From positions 124,001 to 188,000 of the forward strand of contig JAIWND010000038.1 in NCBI GenBank assembly GCA_025330725.1: a DNA stretch of 64,000 bases, written 5' to 3'. A program made the translations under genes and the position numbers. The stretch is from Chlamydoabsidia padenii (lineage: Eukaryota > Mucoromycota > Mucoromycetes > Mucorales > Cunninghamellaceae). The notes beneath the pieces are model-generated. The model had not been told where the DNA came from and made no database searches. It saw only the letters and a list, made by a program, of their open reading frames with translations. This document shows, piece by piece, positions 1 through 10,582 of the stretch (position 1 is the stretch's first letter; each line of letters begins with the position of its first letter).

Positions 1-1340
1 GGCCGATGTCTCTCGCATGCAAAGAAAAAGTAAGGGAAATGCAATCACCTGTTCAAACAAAACCCCTGTGAGCATCCTACATACATGGCAAAAAAAAATT
101 CCACGACTGATCATGTAGATTACACGATTCATACATGATTTCCATCATATTACCTTTAATAAAATACTAGATTTTTACATGATTGACATGATGTATCGCG
201 AGTCTGATCATGTAAATACCTGATCATACACGATCCCATATTGCAAATAATACCCCCACCCCACGCCCAAACATTGTATACAATGATGTTATAAAAACCC
301 TTTATTATGATATATATATAGAGGTAATAATAGCTATATAATTAAAAAAAAATCCTGCCGTCGTCGTCGTCTTTTTCGGGTCAAGATGTCGTCATTCGTT
401 GCCTTTCCTTTTCGATTGATTTCTCGTACATCTGGCGCCACAAGAGGTATTGTTAGTTGTTATGTTGTTGGTTCAGGAAGATCAAACACACCCCTTGATG
501 AGGACGAGAGTAATCCGTGCGATGGTGGCGGTGATCGATCAGTTCTAGTCCCAGTTTTAGGTGGCGATGATGATGAATGAAGTAGCAATGAAGAAGTGAA
601 GTTAACCTTGTTGGTGATGAAGAGGTAAAACCGACTACGTCAGCTGCTGTCTTGGATGTGAGTGTTGTTGTTGTTGTCTATATCTTAAAAGTTATCAATC
701 GAATTAGTTCACTATCATGTTCCATATTAATTGATTTTTCACCAAACAGGATAGCTTTTGGGACCATTCCAGTCGTAATATGTTTGAAGCAAACCATTTC
801 GTTTCTCACTGAACCATGTAGTAGCTTTGGTGTCCAAATGGCTACATCCTTTTGTTTCTGGAATACTTGGTTTTCATTTTATTCGAGGTAATGTTGGTAT
901 GATTCGAAGGACATCCAAGAAATCCACGATGCCGATTCGACTACGGTACATTTTTCCTAGGTCGTCTTTTCCTGCATGAGTTGGGTTGGAAATATCAAGT
1001 CAAGGGTACGGCTGTTCTTCTGCTTGATATTCCTGCAATTATTGTTATTCCAGTTGTTGTTGAGTATCCAGTAATAGTTTTTGTTGTTCGAGTAATTGTT
1101 CAAGCCACTTCACCAGGTTCGGAATGATTTCGCTGGAGGTTAGCATGAAGGCAACCAGGGACACCTTTGTTCATGAAAGGCGAGCGGACAACAATGGTAT
1201 ATAAGTAGCAGTAATGGTTAGGATTGTCATGGATATGCATGTATGTCGAGAGGGAGGCGAGAGCTGGCGATATCTTCAACTTTCCAAGGGTCATGATCCT
1301 TGTGTATCCAGTTGTAAATGGCCTTCACTTTACGATTTTC
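1..1340. other. Intergenic stretch, no supported gene
   Basis: I see no coding region here. The reading frames present are short, lack splice signals that would join them, and show no family resemblance. The first 240 bases contain several scattered copies of ATCATGTA/TACATGAT-like words, giving a loosely palindromic, AT-rich stretch. A short A/T-rich segment with TATATATA lies near 310-335. Confidence 0.6.
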
Positions 1341-1344
1341 GTAA

Positions 1345-2166
1345 GAATGAACAGATTGAGTTAGATTGGTCATTCAAGTTAATCGTATTGGGAGAAGAAC
1401 TGATTCCCTATGGTCGGGATTATACAAGTTGCTTTATTGAAGGCTCACTGTAGCAAATTACCAACAAGTGCATTGATTCATGCATACATACAACCCTTTT
1501 TATCCGGTAAAATGAACGGAGGACGCTGACCTTCTAAAATTGAAATCCCGCCATTTTATGTTTCTGAAACCTTTCCACACTTCCCGTTTCTTTCTTCTGT
1601 CTTTTTTTTTTTTACACTTCATCTTTTTCGTCATTGGCAGCCTTCTTGGACAACATTGACAAAAGGTATGATTTGTATTATCGTGCCCTTGTCAGCAAAC
1701 AAATGTACTCAACCACATACCCTTGATTGTGGTCAAGACGAACTCGGATTATTAGCAGCTGTCCTCACCTACGAACATTCTTCATCACAAACAGGGATCT
1801 CGAATGACTTGCTCTGCCTTGTCATTCTTTTTATGGTACCCATTCTTTGGCGGCTTACAACGGCGTGACTGACAATAACGTAATGACATTCTTCTTCAGA
1901 TCCCACTCTCTCCTCGGAAGCATCCAACTTGGGCATGGCATCTTCAACTGCCAAACTTGAAGCCACTCGCTCTCAGCAAATACAACAGTCTCACTTATCA
2001 CGCCTAACGAAAATGGATCAAGGACAATCCCAAATTGCTTTATATTTATACTCCAGTTAGAGTATCTTATGACTTTGACTATTGGGTAAAGTGACACCAG
2101 GATGACCATTCGGATAACAGTTTGGATCAGTAGGAAATACAACTCATACGGTATAGGGGTACCAAG
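1345..2166 (+). pseudogene. Decayed F-box/LRR relic, inverted-repeat copy A
   Basis: This block is the reverse complement, with many substitutions and small indels, of 19605-20415. Read on the + strand from about 1845, the translation (with stops and frame changes) shares SLAAYNGV, LPNLKPLAL and KYNSLTYH with the other copy. The spacing resembles the C-terminal part of the nearby F-box/LRR proteins, where LKNLRRL is followed by CPRLVYI. I infer that both copies come from an old F-box/LRR family member that was duplicated in inverted orientation and then lost coding capacity. A weak third remnant may lie near 10790-10990, around the words TTGATTGTGGT. The homology between copies is visible directly; the F-box/LRR ancestry is inference. 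Confidence 0.5.
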
Positions 2167-3034
2167 TTACAACCATATAATAAAAGACAGTGGCAGCGGA
2201 CATTTATGTAATATAGTTTTTATTCACTAATCTTATTAATAAAACACTTTTTGTCTACTATATACCACCATTGTTTGATGGACTTTATTGATAAAAAATT
2301 GACTTGCACTATCCCTATACCAAGGATTGTCTAGCCTATTGAACAAAAGGGCTGATCAATCGCTCGAACAAGCCAGGTTCCATAATGCATGAATCGGGAT
2401 TTAAAATAAAAAATTCATCATCAGCCCAAGAGCGCTACTATCTGTCATGGATTGTATTTATGCATTGAAAAACTCTATCTATACGAATGTGTGTTTGAAG
2501 GATCTATGGTGGCATGAAACATGAATATAACTTGAATGGCGCATTTCTGTTTAGTGATTAAAGTGGCTGTTTGTACCATTGACGTTTCGTATTATTCTTC
2601 TCTCTTAATTTTTACGATCAAGGATCACTGAAGCACTCAATATATTATTTTACAACTAAAAGGCATAAAGACCAAATATGTATGCAAGCCCTACTTTTTC
2701 ATGCGGATTGAAAAATTGAATATTGTATGGTAAGAACCAGCTATTACTGTGTTGACCTGAGGACTGTCTGTAGCATCGGGGTTTACATTAGCATATGCCG
2801 CTCCTGACAAGTTGATCATCTTTAAACGGATTAGCTCTTGTAGCAACTTCTACTTTCTGTGGTAAATAAAAAATTCATTATTCATGCAGACTGATTGCAC
2901 GTGAGCATATTCAAGTACTATCATCTATTTATAGAGAGAGGTCTCATATAAAGAAACAAGAGATGTTGCCAATTTTCAATATCCGCCAGGTGATAAAGGG
3001 TTTTTTCTTTTTCTTTTTCTTCACCTTCTTCTTT
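2167..3034. other. Intergenic; upstream region shared with the F-box/LRR gene at 20774-21718
   Basis: No gene is visible. The part from about 2640 onward (words such as AGGCATAAAGACCAAA, GTTGATCATCTTTAAA and GCACGTGAGCATATTCAAG) recurs in reverse complement at about 21830-22130, upstream of the minus-strand F-box/LRR gene. The duplication that made the two genes therefore carried their promoter regions. Position 2387-2405 holds a CGGGATTTAAA site beside ATGCATGAA, a member of the recurrent motif described in the findings. Confidence 0.55.
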
Positions 3035-4231
3035 ATGAACAACAATCTTCAGCAAATCCCATTTGAACTATTGGAGTTGATTATCACTCATGTTACTGAC
3101 AAGAAGCACCTACTACAATGCACTTTGGTCAACAGTCTCTTTTATACGGTGGCAAGCCCAAAGTTATGGCAATCACCCATCCTTTATGAAGGCTCAATCC
3201 GACACACAGCGGCACCTGTTTTAAAAATTCTCACACTAGCCAGCTCTTACCCTCACCTCCATCCAGTGCCATTGGGCTCCTATATACGCAAGTTATCATT
3301 TTGCTGTATGTATGATCCCCGGTCTGGTAATTCGCTTGGTGAATCACCCTGCGACTTGATCTCATTGTTGGAATGGACTCCAAAAGTCGAAGAAGTAACA
3401 CTTGAAGGAAATGAACTTTATAACAAGGACATGGATTCTATTGCTCGTCATTGTCCTCATATCACAACACTCACCCTGGTCAACATGTACAATATTACTG
3501 ACGACGCCTTGAAACAGTTTGGCTACCTCTCTAGCCTCACTCTGAAGAACTGCCGTCGACTTACCAATCGTGCCCTCCTAAATGTCAAAAACTGCTCTCA
3601 TATCACAACATTCACCCTGGTCAAAATGCACAAGATTACCGACGACGCCTTGGAGCTGTTTGACCACCTCTCCAGTCTCACTCTGAAGGAATGTATTCAA
3701 CTCACCAGTCACGCCATCCTAAATGTCAAACACTGTCCTCTTGTCTCACTTTGCCTGGAGGGGGACTTACAATCAATCGAGGTGCTTTTTGGCCAAACCT
3801 TGTCCTCACTCAGTCTCACCACTTACTATCACCGCCAACTCACCATCCCACCCATTCAAGACTCCCTACTCAAGAAACTTTGTCTCGATGGATTTGGATC
3901 AAAGGAAACCCCTATAAATGGTATTATACTACAACGCTTTGTGGAAGCGCACTCTCAACTTGAAGTACTCGAACTGCGTTGGTGCAAGGTGAAATACGAT
4001 TTAGTGGCATGGAACTTGAAGAATCTACGTCGACTTTATTTGGATTGCAGATGGGGATTACCTATTGTGTGGCTCGAAAAGATGATTGTAGCTTGTCCTC
4101 GCCTGGTTTATATACATTCAGATTTTCCCGCGAAGTTTACATGGGAACAGGATGACATCAGCAAGGTTCGGCTCGGTATCGCTCCATTGACATACAATAA
4201 TTGCCTGCCAGTATCATCTGGTCTTGTATAG
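3035..4231 (+). CDS. F-box/LRR protein 1
   Basis: Intronless gene of 398 residues. Residues about 5-45 form an F-box: IPFELLELIITHV, then LLQCTLVN and PKLW. The rest is leucine-rich repeats of the type CPHITTLTL...ITDDAL...LSSLTLKNC, about 26 residues each. Such proteins are substrate-recognition subunits of SCF ubiquitin ligases; the substrate is unknown. The frame stays open to an ATG at 2963, but the added residues are an encoded poly-pyrimidine tract (mostly Phe), so I take the ATG at 3035, which matches the paralogs at 9407 and 21718. The 3' flank near 4376 shares GGCC.CCTGTAAAATG with two of the paralogs. Family assignment is firm; function is not. Confidence 0.85.
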   Translation: MNNNLQQIPFELLELIITHVTDKKHLLQCTLVNSLFYTVASPKLWQSPILYEGSIRHTAAPVLKILTLASSYPHLHPVPLGSYIRKLSFCCMYDPRSGNSLGESPCDLISLLEWTPKVEEVTLEGNELYNKDMDSIARHCPHITTLTLVNMYNITDDALKQFGYLSSLTLKNCRRLTNRALLNVKNCSHITTFTLVKMHKITDDALELFDHLSSLTLKECIQLTSHAILNVKHCPLVSLCLEGDLQSIEVLFGQTLSSLSLTTYYHRQLTIPPIQDSLLKKLCLDGFGSKETPINGIILQRFVEAHSQLEVLELRWCKVKYDLVAWNLKNLRRLYLDCRWGLPIVWLEKMIVACPRLVYIHSDFPAKFTWEQDDISKVRLGIAPLTYNNCLPVSSGLV

Positions 4232-4481
4232 ATGTATGTATTGAGACATATGTAGTAGCTTTAGTATAAATTTACTCCTTTATAACTATTTGATACTTTA
4301 ATAATAATAAAAAAGACTTTATAATCTTATTGGCTTGCTCGAATTATATTAATGGTGGTGTAAATGACTGGAATGGCCTCCTGTAAAATGATCGAAAGAT
4401 ATTTACATCCCGATGTTTATCTCTTTTTTATAGCACTTCTTTTGGTTCCAAGTCGCTGACACTTGTACTGGTATCTTAATA

Positions 4482-4987
4482 GGGGAAAAGCTAGGCGCAC
4501 GGAATTTTGGAAGAGTACTACTTGCTCAATGGTGAACGGATGCTAATGATTAAAGTGGCCACGTGAATACTATGATATATTTCCAACATACTTTACCGCA
4601 AAAACCAAACTCCAAGACCCTTGTATCAGTTAGTACAAGCTTGTGATGACTTTTACCTGTCATTTGTAAGAAAGAAAGAAAAAGAACGAAGTGAGAACTA
4701 GACTTCATTTTCAAATCCCGCCGCCCCTAATAAGGTTTGGTAAGAGCTCTACTCACTCCATTGTCAACGGATGCTAATGATTAAAGTGGCGATGTGGACA
4801 CTGTGGCATAATTCTAATATATGTTACCGCAAAAGTCAAGCGCCAAGATTCTTGTGCCAGTATGTTCAGGCTTGCGATGACTTTTTACCTGTCCTGTGCG
4901 ACGAAGATTATTTTATTTTTTTTAGACGGAAGGAAACTTCGTTTTCAAACGCCTAACACCAACATTCCGTACGCCTAGCAATTTCCC
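4482..4987. mobile_element. MITE-like element, composite of two units
   Basis: The element begins with GGGAAAAGCTAGGCGCACGG and ends with the near reverse complement (CCGTACGCCTAGCAATTTCCC), giving terminal inverted repeats of about 28 bases. Inside are two diverged copies of one unit of about 230 bases, each containing GGATGCTAATGATTAAAGTGG followed by TACCGCAAAA. A third, single unit with both ends lies at 56892-57124. No transposase is encoded, so this looks like a non-autonomous DNA transposon (MITE) that inserted into itself or duplicated in tandem. The superfamily cannot be assigned from the termini alone. Confidence 0.6.
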
Positions 4988-5267
4988 GTGTTACTTGATA
5001 CGACACACTAGGTATTCAAGTTGAAAGAGATAGTAATTGAAAACCTTGGCTGGTGAATTGTGAGTGTAGTGAAATGGCGGATCAGATGCACAAAACGCCC
5101 AACCATCATTCACAGGTGCGCAACATGCTTATCGTATATATAAACAAGCTGAACAAACCAATAAAATCCATTTACGTCTTGCCTACTACCACTGATTATA
5201 GCCCCGATTTGGATGGCTCATGCAAAAAACGTTGGATCCCCCTTGTCGCTTTCCTTTTCTTATTCAA

Positions 5268-6985
5268 ATGATGTGGCCATGGAAGCTTCAACAAAGATTT
5301 CACAAGGCTGTACCATTGTCATTACTTGTGCTCGCCTTGATCAGTTTCTTCTTTATATATCAAAGGAAACAACGACTTTAAGAAGAGCTTGACTTGATGA
5401 GTCAACTTGATCTTGCTCGAAAAGCCGAAAAAGAAAAACAAGATTATCTTGATCGAATCGACCGTCAACGTACTTTGCGCGAACCAGGTACCAAGCAAAA
5501 AAAGAAAGCTTTTTGGAGAAAAGCTCACCTTTTTTTTCTTTCGCAGTTTTAGATCATTCAGATGACGAATCATGGTCCCAGATCCTTCAAACCCATGATA
5601 TTGCCTTCCCATCAACTCTTCCTCCTTGGACAGGTAAATAGAATTTGCAATGGTGATGACAATGCCAGTTGACTTTTTGTTTTTTTGCGCGGGGACGATT
5701 TTCAGATGCCGATACCCAATTCATGCAAATGTCACTTGGAGAAACATTACGAGCAGATCTATTGACAACAGATAATCAGAGAATCAATTTCAAGCAACTA
5801 GTCAGCCAACTCAGGGTCCATAAAATGCTGTATCAACATTTTGATGTGTTGTTGACACCCGAGAAAGAGCCCGCATGGCCATTGTACACCGCCCTGGAAC
5901 AACAATTGTACCCCTGGATTCACCCCCAATGGTCCAACGTCTTTGCCATCAATAAAAATACAACGGGACGGGGTATAGTGATGTGTGTCGGAAACTCTCA
6001 ATTTTATTTTGCAAAACGAGCAATCCAGGCGATCCGGCAAGTGTTCAAAAGTCATCTTCCCATCGACGTGTTTGCCATCAATGATGACGATCTCTCTTTG
6101 AACAAGCGACAATTTCTCGAAACCACTTTTGAAGATGTGCGGGTAATTAATATTGTGGACCGCATCGACCCGGATGGGACGAGGTTTGATGGCTGGTCCT
6201 TGAAACCATATAGTGTTTTAGCAAGTGGATTTGACGAGGTCATTCTCATGGATGCGGACGTGTATTTTTTTCAGTCTCCTGATACCTTGTTTGATGATGC
6301 GGGATACCAGGCCACGGGGACCTTGTTTTTTTACGACAGAACCTTATTTGGCGACTGGACACTGGGTCGATTTTGGCTCAATTCTTTTTTACCATCGGTT
6401 AGTTCGCTCGTGCCTAGATTACGGTGGTGGAACTTTTTATCAGCTCATGAACAAGAATCTGGTGTGGTGGTGATCAATAAGCGACAGTCCTTGTTGGGGT
6501 TATTGGCGGCTTGTAAAATCAATGCCAAGCGGGAGAGAGATGAAGTGACGTACAAGTATGCTCATGGGGATAAAGAGGTAAAGAAAAAAAAAAGGAGTGA
6601 GAGAAGAAAACTAATGCCTTGTTAGACATTTTGGATTGGTTACGAAATGGTACAAACTCCTTATGCATTTGTCAAATCCTATGGTGGGGTTCTTGGTGGT
6701 TTGGGTGATGGTGGTGACCCTTCTCGAGTGTGTGGCAACATTTTACATTTCGATGCGAATCGTAAACCTTATTGGTGGAACGGTGGATTGTTGCGTAATA
6801 AAAATAAATGGTCCGATCGGTACTTGATCTTCTCTCATTATGCTTTTGGCGAAGATTGGGATTTTGATACATCTTGTATAAAGGAAACCGACCAGATCCA
6901 TGAATTCAATGCCCAAGAAAAGGATATTGTTCAGCAGTTCATTACATATGACAAGGAACAGAGTGAAATAAATGATGTACAATAA
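5268..6985 (+). CDS. MNN1-type alpha-1,3-mannosyltransferase (GT71-like), in-frame stop in the stem
   Basis: Predicted type II Golgi mannosyltransferase. Exons 5268-5487, 5547-5633, 5706-6577 and 6626-6985 join in phase to 512 codons. A short cytoplasmic N-terminus is followed by a membrane anchor (SLLVLALISFFFIY, about residues 18-31), then a charged stem. The catalytic part has GWSLKPYSVLASGFDEV and the metal-binding MDADVYFF (DAD about 284-286), as in the MNN1 family, which adds terminal mannose to glycans. Codon 38 (5379-5381) is TAA, while the same frame continues cleanly for more than 470 codons with good splice sites. This is either a recent nonsense change or a sequencing error. An ATG at 5396 could give an anchorless product. 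Family is quite sure; whether it is functional is open. Confidence 0.75.
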
Positions 6986-7561
6986 AAAAAAGCCTCGTAT
7001 TTCATGTACCCCTTTTTTGGATATTCAAGGTCCGCTTAATGCATTGAAAGCGCCGACTAAATATAAAGCTTTGTGATAGGATGCTGGTAGCTGGCAATTA
7101 AATTTGACCATACTACAAAATCGGATAGAGGGGTTTTTTTTTTATTACCATGTCTCTGTGTTTCTCTTCCTCTAAAAGTACCATATGAATAATCACTTTC
7201 AAAAATTTCACATCCCGCTTCATGCATTCATACTTGTACGTAATAGAAGAGATGAGTAATCCATTACAGTAGCTCAGCAACACTCAAGAAAGAGCGAACC
7301 TGATTTGAACTTGACCGTCGTCTTGCATGAAAATGGAAAGTGCCGGCAACATATTCAAGCGGATTTCTCGATTTGGAAGAAGGCTTGTTTTATGTACTTA
7401 CCGTGTCTTCCTTATTGGGAACTATGTAACGGTGGAAAAACGTTTCAATTACCCGTGAGACTAAACATGGATCGATATAAAAGAAGGAGGTTTTCTGTTT
7501 CTTTTTTACTATTCTCCATCAAAAACTTATAACAACAACAAGAATTATCAACAACAACAAA

Positions 7562-8812
7562 ATGACTGCCACTTCAAAGATGCAATACGTTCGCCTTGGA
7601 AACACCGGTTTAATGGTAAGTCATCAAATCAGGACGTACAACTTGCATAATGAATTCTGATCTGACTTTTTCTTTTTTTCTTCTGGCTATAGGTGTCTCG
7701 CCTTTGTCTTGGCTGTATGGGCTTTGGTAGCTCTGACTGGATGAGCTGGGTCTTGAATGAAGAGGAATCCATCAAAGTCATTGGCAAGGCCTATGAAAAG
7801 GGGATCAACTTTTTTGACACTGCCAACATTTACTCGAACGGTGAAAGTGAACGCGTGCTGGGCAAGGCCATCAAGGAACATAACATGCCTCGTGGCAGAA
7901 TTGTCATTGCTACCAAGGCGGCATTAGCTACCTTGCCTACCCCTGCCCACGGTATAAATCCTATGCCTCGTAATGATCCTGATTTCGTCAATCAATACGG
8001 TGCTTCTCGTAAACATTTGTTTGATGCTGTCGATGCCTCTTTGAAACGCCTAGGTTTGGATTACATCGACTTGGTGAGTCCCCCTCCCTAAAAAAAAAAT
8101 TAAGAAAGCAACCATAAACTAATCCTTTTTTATTTATAGTACCAAATCCATCGATTCGAAGATGATATTCCTTTGGAAGAAACCATGCGTGCTCTTCATG
8201 ATATTGTTCTCTCCGGTAAAGTCCGTTACATTGGTGCCTCTTCCATGCCAGCCTGGAAATTCCAAAAAGCCAACCAGATTGCGGAAAAGAATGGATGGAC
8301 CAAATTCGTCTCGATGCAAAACTTGTATAACTTGCTTTACCGTGAAGACGAACGTGAAATGATACCTTATTGTTTGGATGCCGGGATTGGGTTGATTCCT
8401 TGGTCTCCCTTGGCGGGTGGGATCTTGACTCGCAAGACGGATACCACTACGGCTCGTGCAGAAGTCATGGCATCAAAATCGGACCGAGTGCTCAAGAGTG
8501 CATCGGAAATTGAAACTGAAATAATTGTGGATCAAGTCATTAGCATTGCAGAAAAACGTGGTGTCACCCCTGCTCAGGTACAATAAAAAAGGATAACGCC
8601 TACTTGATGATGATACTGACTATTTTTGCTTATAGGTAGCTTTGGCTTGGTGTTTGTCAAAACCTGTCATGACCGCCCCTATTATTGGTGCCAATAAGGA
8701 AAAGCATTTGGATGATCTTATAGCTGGTTTGGATCTGGAATTGACATCCGAAGAAATTGAAGCTTTGGAAAAACCCTATAATCCTCGTACAGTTATGGAA
8801 TACGGCTTCTAA
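7562..8812 (+). CDS. Aldo/keto reductase
   Basis: Exons 7562-7615, 7693-8073, 8140-8577 and 8636-8812 give 349 residues. It is a TIM-barrel NADPH-dependent reductase of the plant/fungal AKR type related to pyridoxal reductases and yeast aryl-alcohol dehydrogenases. Visible landmarks are LGNTGLMVSRLCLGCMGFG at the start, FDTANIYSNGESE with catalytic Asp60 and Tyr65, ATK with Lys93, YQIHRF with His149, and the NADP-binding PIIGANKEKHL near the C-terminus. All four catalytic tetrad residues are present. It ends YGF, close to the C-terminus usual for the family. The physiological substrate cannot be read from sequence. A recurrent TTCACATCCCG site followed by TTCATGCAT lies about 350 bases upstream (7207-7227). 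Confidence 0.92.
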
Positions 8813-9406
8813 AGTATCTACAGATATACTTTTAGTTGATTTTACTCTTTTAATATAATAAACATGAAACTTTAGACTTTTATAATTAACGAAAAGTGAA
8901 AGGGTCTCTTCTCCGAGTCATTCTGCATGAATGCCATCTTCAAATCCCGAAATATGCTGTGTTGGATGCCCTTAAGTCGTCATAAAGTAAAATAAAAAGA
9001 CAAGGCACATGGCCGACTTTATTAATTACAAGTTGATAAGGCAAATGGAAGACTTTATTATAAAAAGGTTTGTTGCCATAGTAATGATGGATATAATTAA
9101 ACTAGTATGATAGCACTACATACTGAGGTAAGGATAAAAGATAAACTATAACACAGACATGGGTTGTTAATATCATGATAGTTGTAGAGGGTGATTGAGA
9201 TTGGGGAGGGGGTGTAAATGATGTTAAAAGGAAGAATGAAAAACAGATTGAAAACGTTCAATCCTGGCAGTGACTAGAATTTTGACGAAAGGAGACTGAT
9301 TATCCAGAGGGATCGCCGAGCTTAAAAAACTTTATGACCATTTAAGGATCTCGAAACAATTGAGGGGTAACTTTTTTTTTCTTGCTCTTCTTCTCTATTC
9401 TTCACT
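8813..9406. other. Intergenic between AKR and F-box/LRR 2
   Basis: No gene is seen. The stretch contains the AKR 3' end with AATATAATAAA and one exact TTCAAATCCCG motif at 8939-8949 preceded by TGCATGAATG. Confidence 0.6.
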
Positions 9407-10582
9407 ATGAACAATCATCGACAAATCCCATTGGAACTATTAAGGTTGGTTATGACTCATGTTACTGACAATAACGATCTACTACAATGTACTTTGGTCA
9501 ACAAACACTTTTATGCGGCGGCGAATCCAAGATTATGGCATTCACCGGTCTATGAAAAAGCCCCACACAAATACACGCCGATTCGTGTTTTAAAATGTCT
9601 CCAACTAGACAACTCTTGCCCTCACCTTCATCCAGTGCATTTAGGCACTTATGTACGCAACGTATCATTTACCAATATTTGTAATTCGGGTGGTGATTCA
9701 TCCTACGATTTGCTCTCGTTATTGAAATGGACTCCAAAAGTCGAAGAAATAACACTTGAAGGAAACGGAATTACTGACCTGGACATGAATAATATTGTTC
9801 GTCTTTGTCCTAAGATAACAACGCTCACCCTCCTCAACATGGACAATATCACCAACGACGTCTTTAGACTGTTTGACCACCTCACTAGTGTCACTCTAAA
9901 GAACTGCAATCGACTCTCCAACCGCGCCCTCATGAATATCAAAAACCCTCCTCATGTCACAACACTCATCTTGGTCAGCATGAACAAGATCACCGATGAC
10001 TCATTGAGAGAGTTTAACCACCTTACTAGCCTCACTCTGGAGAAATGCTCACGACTCACCAGCCGCGTCTTGCTGAGTGTCAAACACTGTCCTCTCATCT
10101 CACTTTGTCTAGATTATGCTCCGATATCGTACAATTTGATCGGTACGTTATTTGGCCAAACGTTATGCTCACTCAGCCTCTCCGCCCACGCTTACTGCCA
10201 ACTCACCATGCCACCCATCCAAGGCTGCTGCCTACTCAAGGAAATTCGTCTTGATGGATTTGGATCCAACAAGACCCCTGCGAATGGTGTTTCGCTACGA
10301 CACTATGTGGAAGCATATCCTCAACTTGAACAACTCGAACTTAGTCGGTGTAAGTTGAAGCCCGAGTTGGAGATTTGGAACTTGAACAAGCTACGGCGAC
10401 TATATTTGGATTGCAAATGGGGCAAAGGGAACGGAAGGGCTTTGCCCATTGTGTGGCTCAAAAATATCATTGTGACTTGTCCTCGCCTGATTTATATAAA
10501 ATTAACTGGATCCATAAGGTTAACATGGGATCAGGATTATATCAACAAGATTCGACTGGAAAAATCATCTAGTCTACAGTAG
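9407..10582 (+). CDS. F-box/LRR protein 2
   Basis: Intronless, 391 residues, closely related to the protein at 3035-4231 along its full length. The F-box is IPLELLRLVMTHV...LLQCTLVNKHF...PRLWHSP (residues about 5-45). LRR units include CPKITTLTLLNMDNITNDVF and TSLTLEKCSRLTSRVLLSV, and the C-terminal block KLRRLYLDCKW...CPRLIYIK is shared by the family. It probably works as an SCF substrate adaptor. A poly-pyrimidine run precedes the ATG, as in the paralogs. The 3' flank near 10701 keeps GGCCCCCTGTAAAATGATCA from the duplicated unit. Confidence 0.85.
   Translation: MNNHRQIPLELLRLVMTHVTDNNDLLQCTLVNKHFYAAANPRLWHSPVYEKAPHKYTPIRVLKCLQLDNSCPHLHPVHLGTYVRNVSFTNICNSGGDSSYDLLSLLKWTPKVEEITLEGNGITDLDMNNIVRLCPKITTLTLLNMDNITNDVFRLFDHLTSVTLKNCNRLSNRALMNIKNPPHVTTLILVSMNKITDDSLREFNHLTSLTLEKCSRLTSRVLLSVKHCPLISLCLDYAPISYNLIGTLFGQTLCSLSLSAHAYCQLTMPPIQGCCLLKEIRLDGFGSNKTPANGVSLRHYVEAYPQLEQLELSRCKLKPELEIWNLNKLRRLYLDCKWGKGNGRALPIVWLKNIIVTCPRLIYIKLTGSIRLTWDQDYINKIRLEKSSSLQ

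Noticed and set aside
386..580. 64-codon frame with an acidic C-terminus
   Set aside because: No family match, no supporting splice or promoter context, and flanking DNA looks non-coding.
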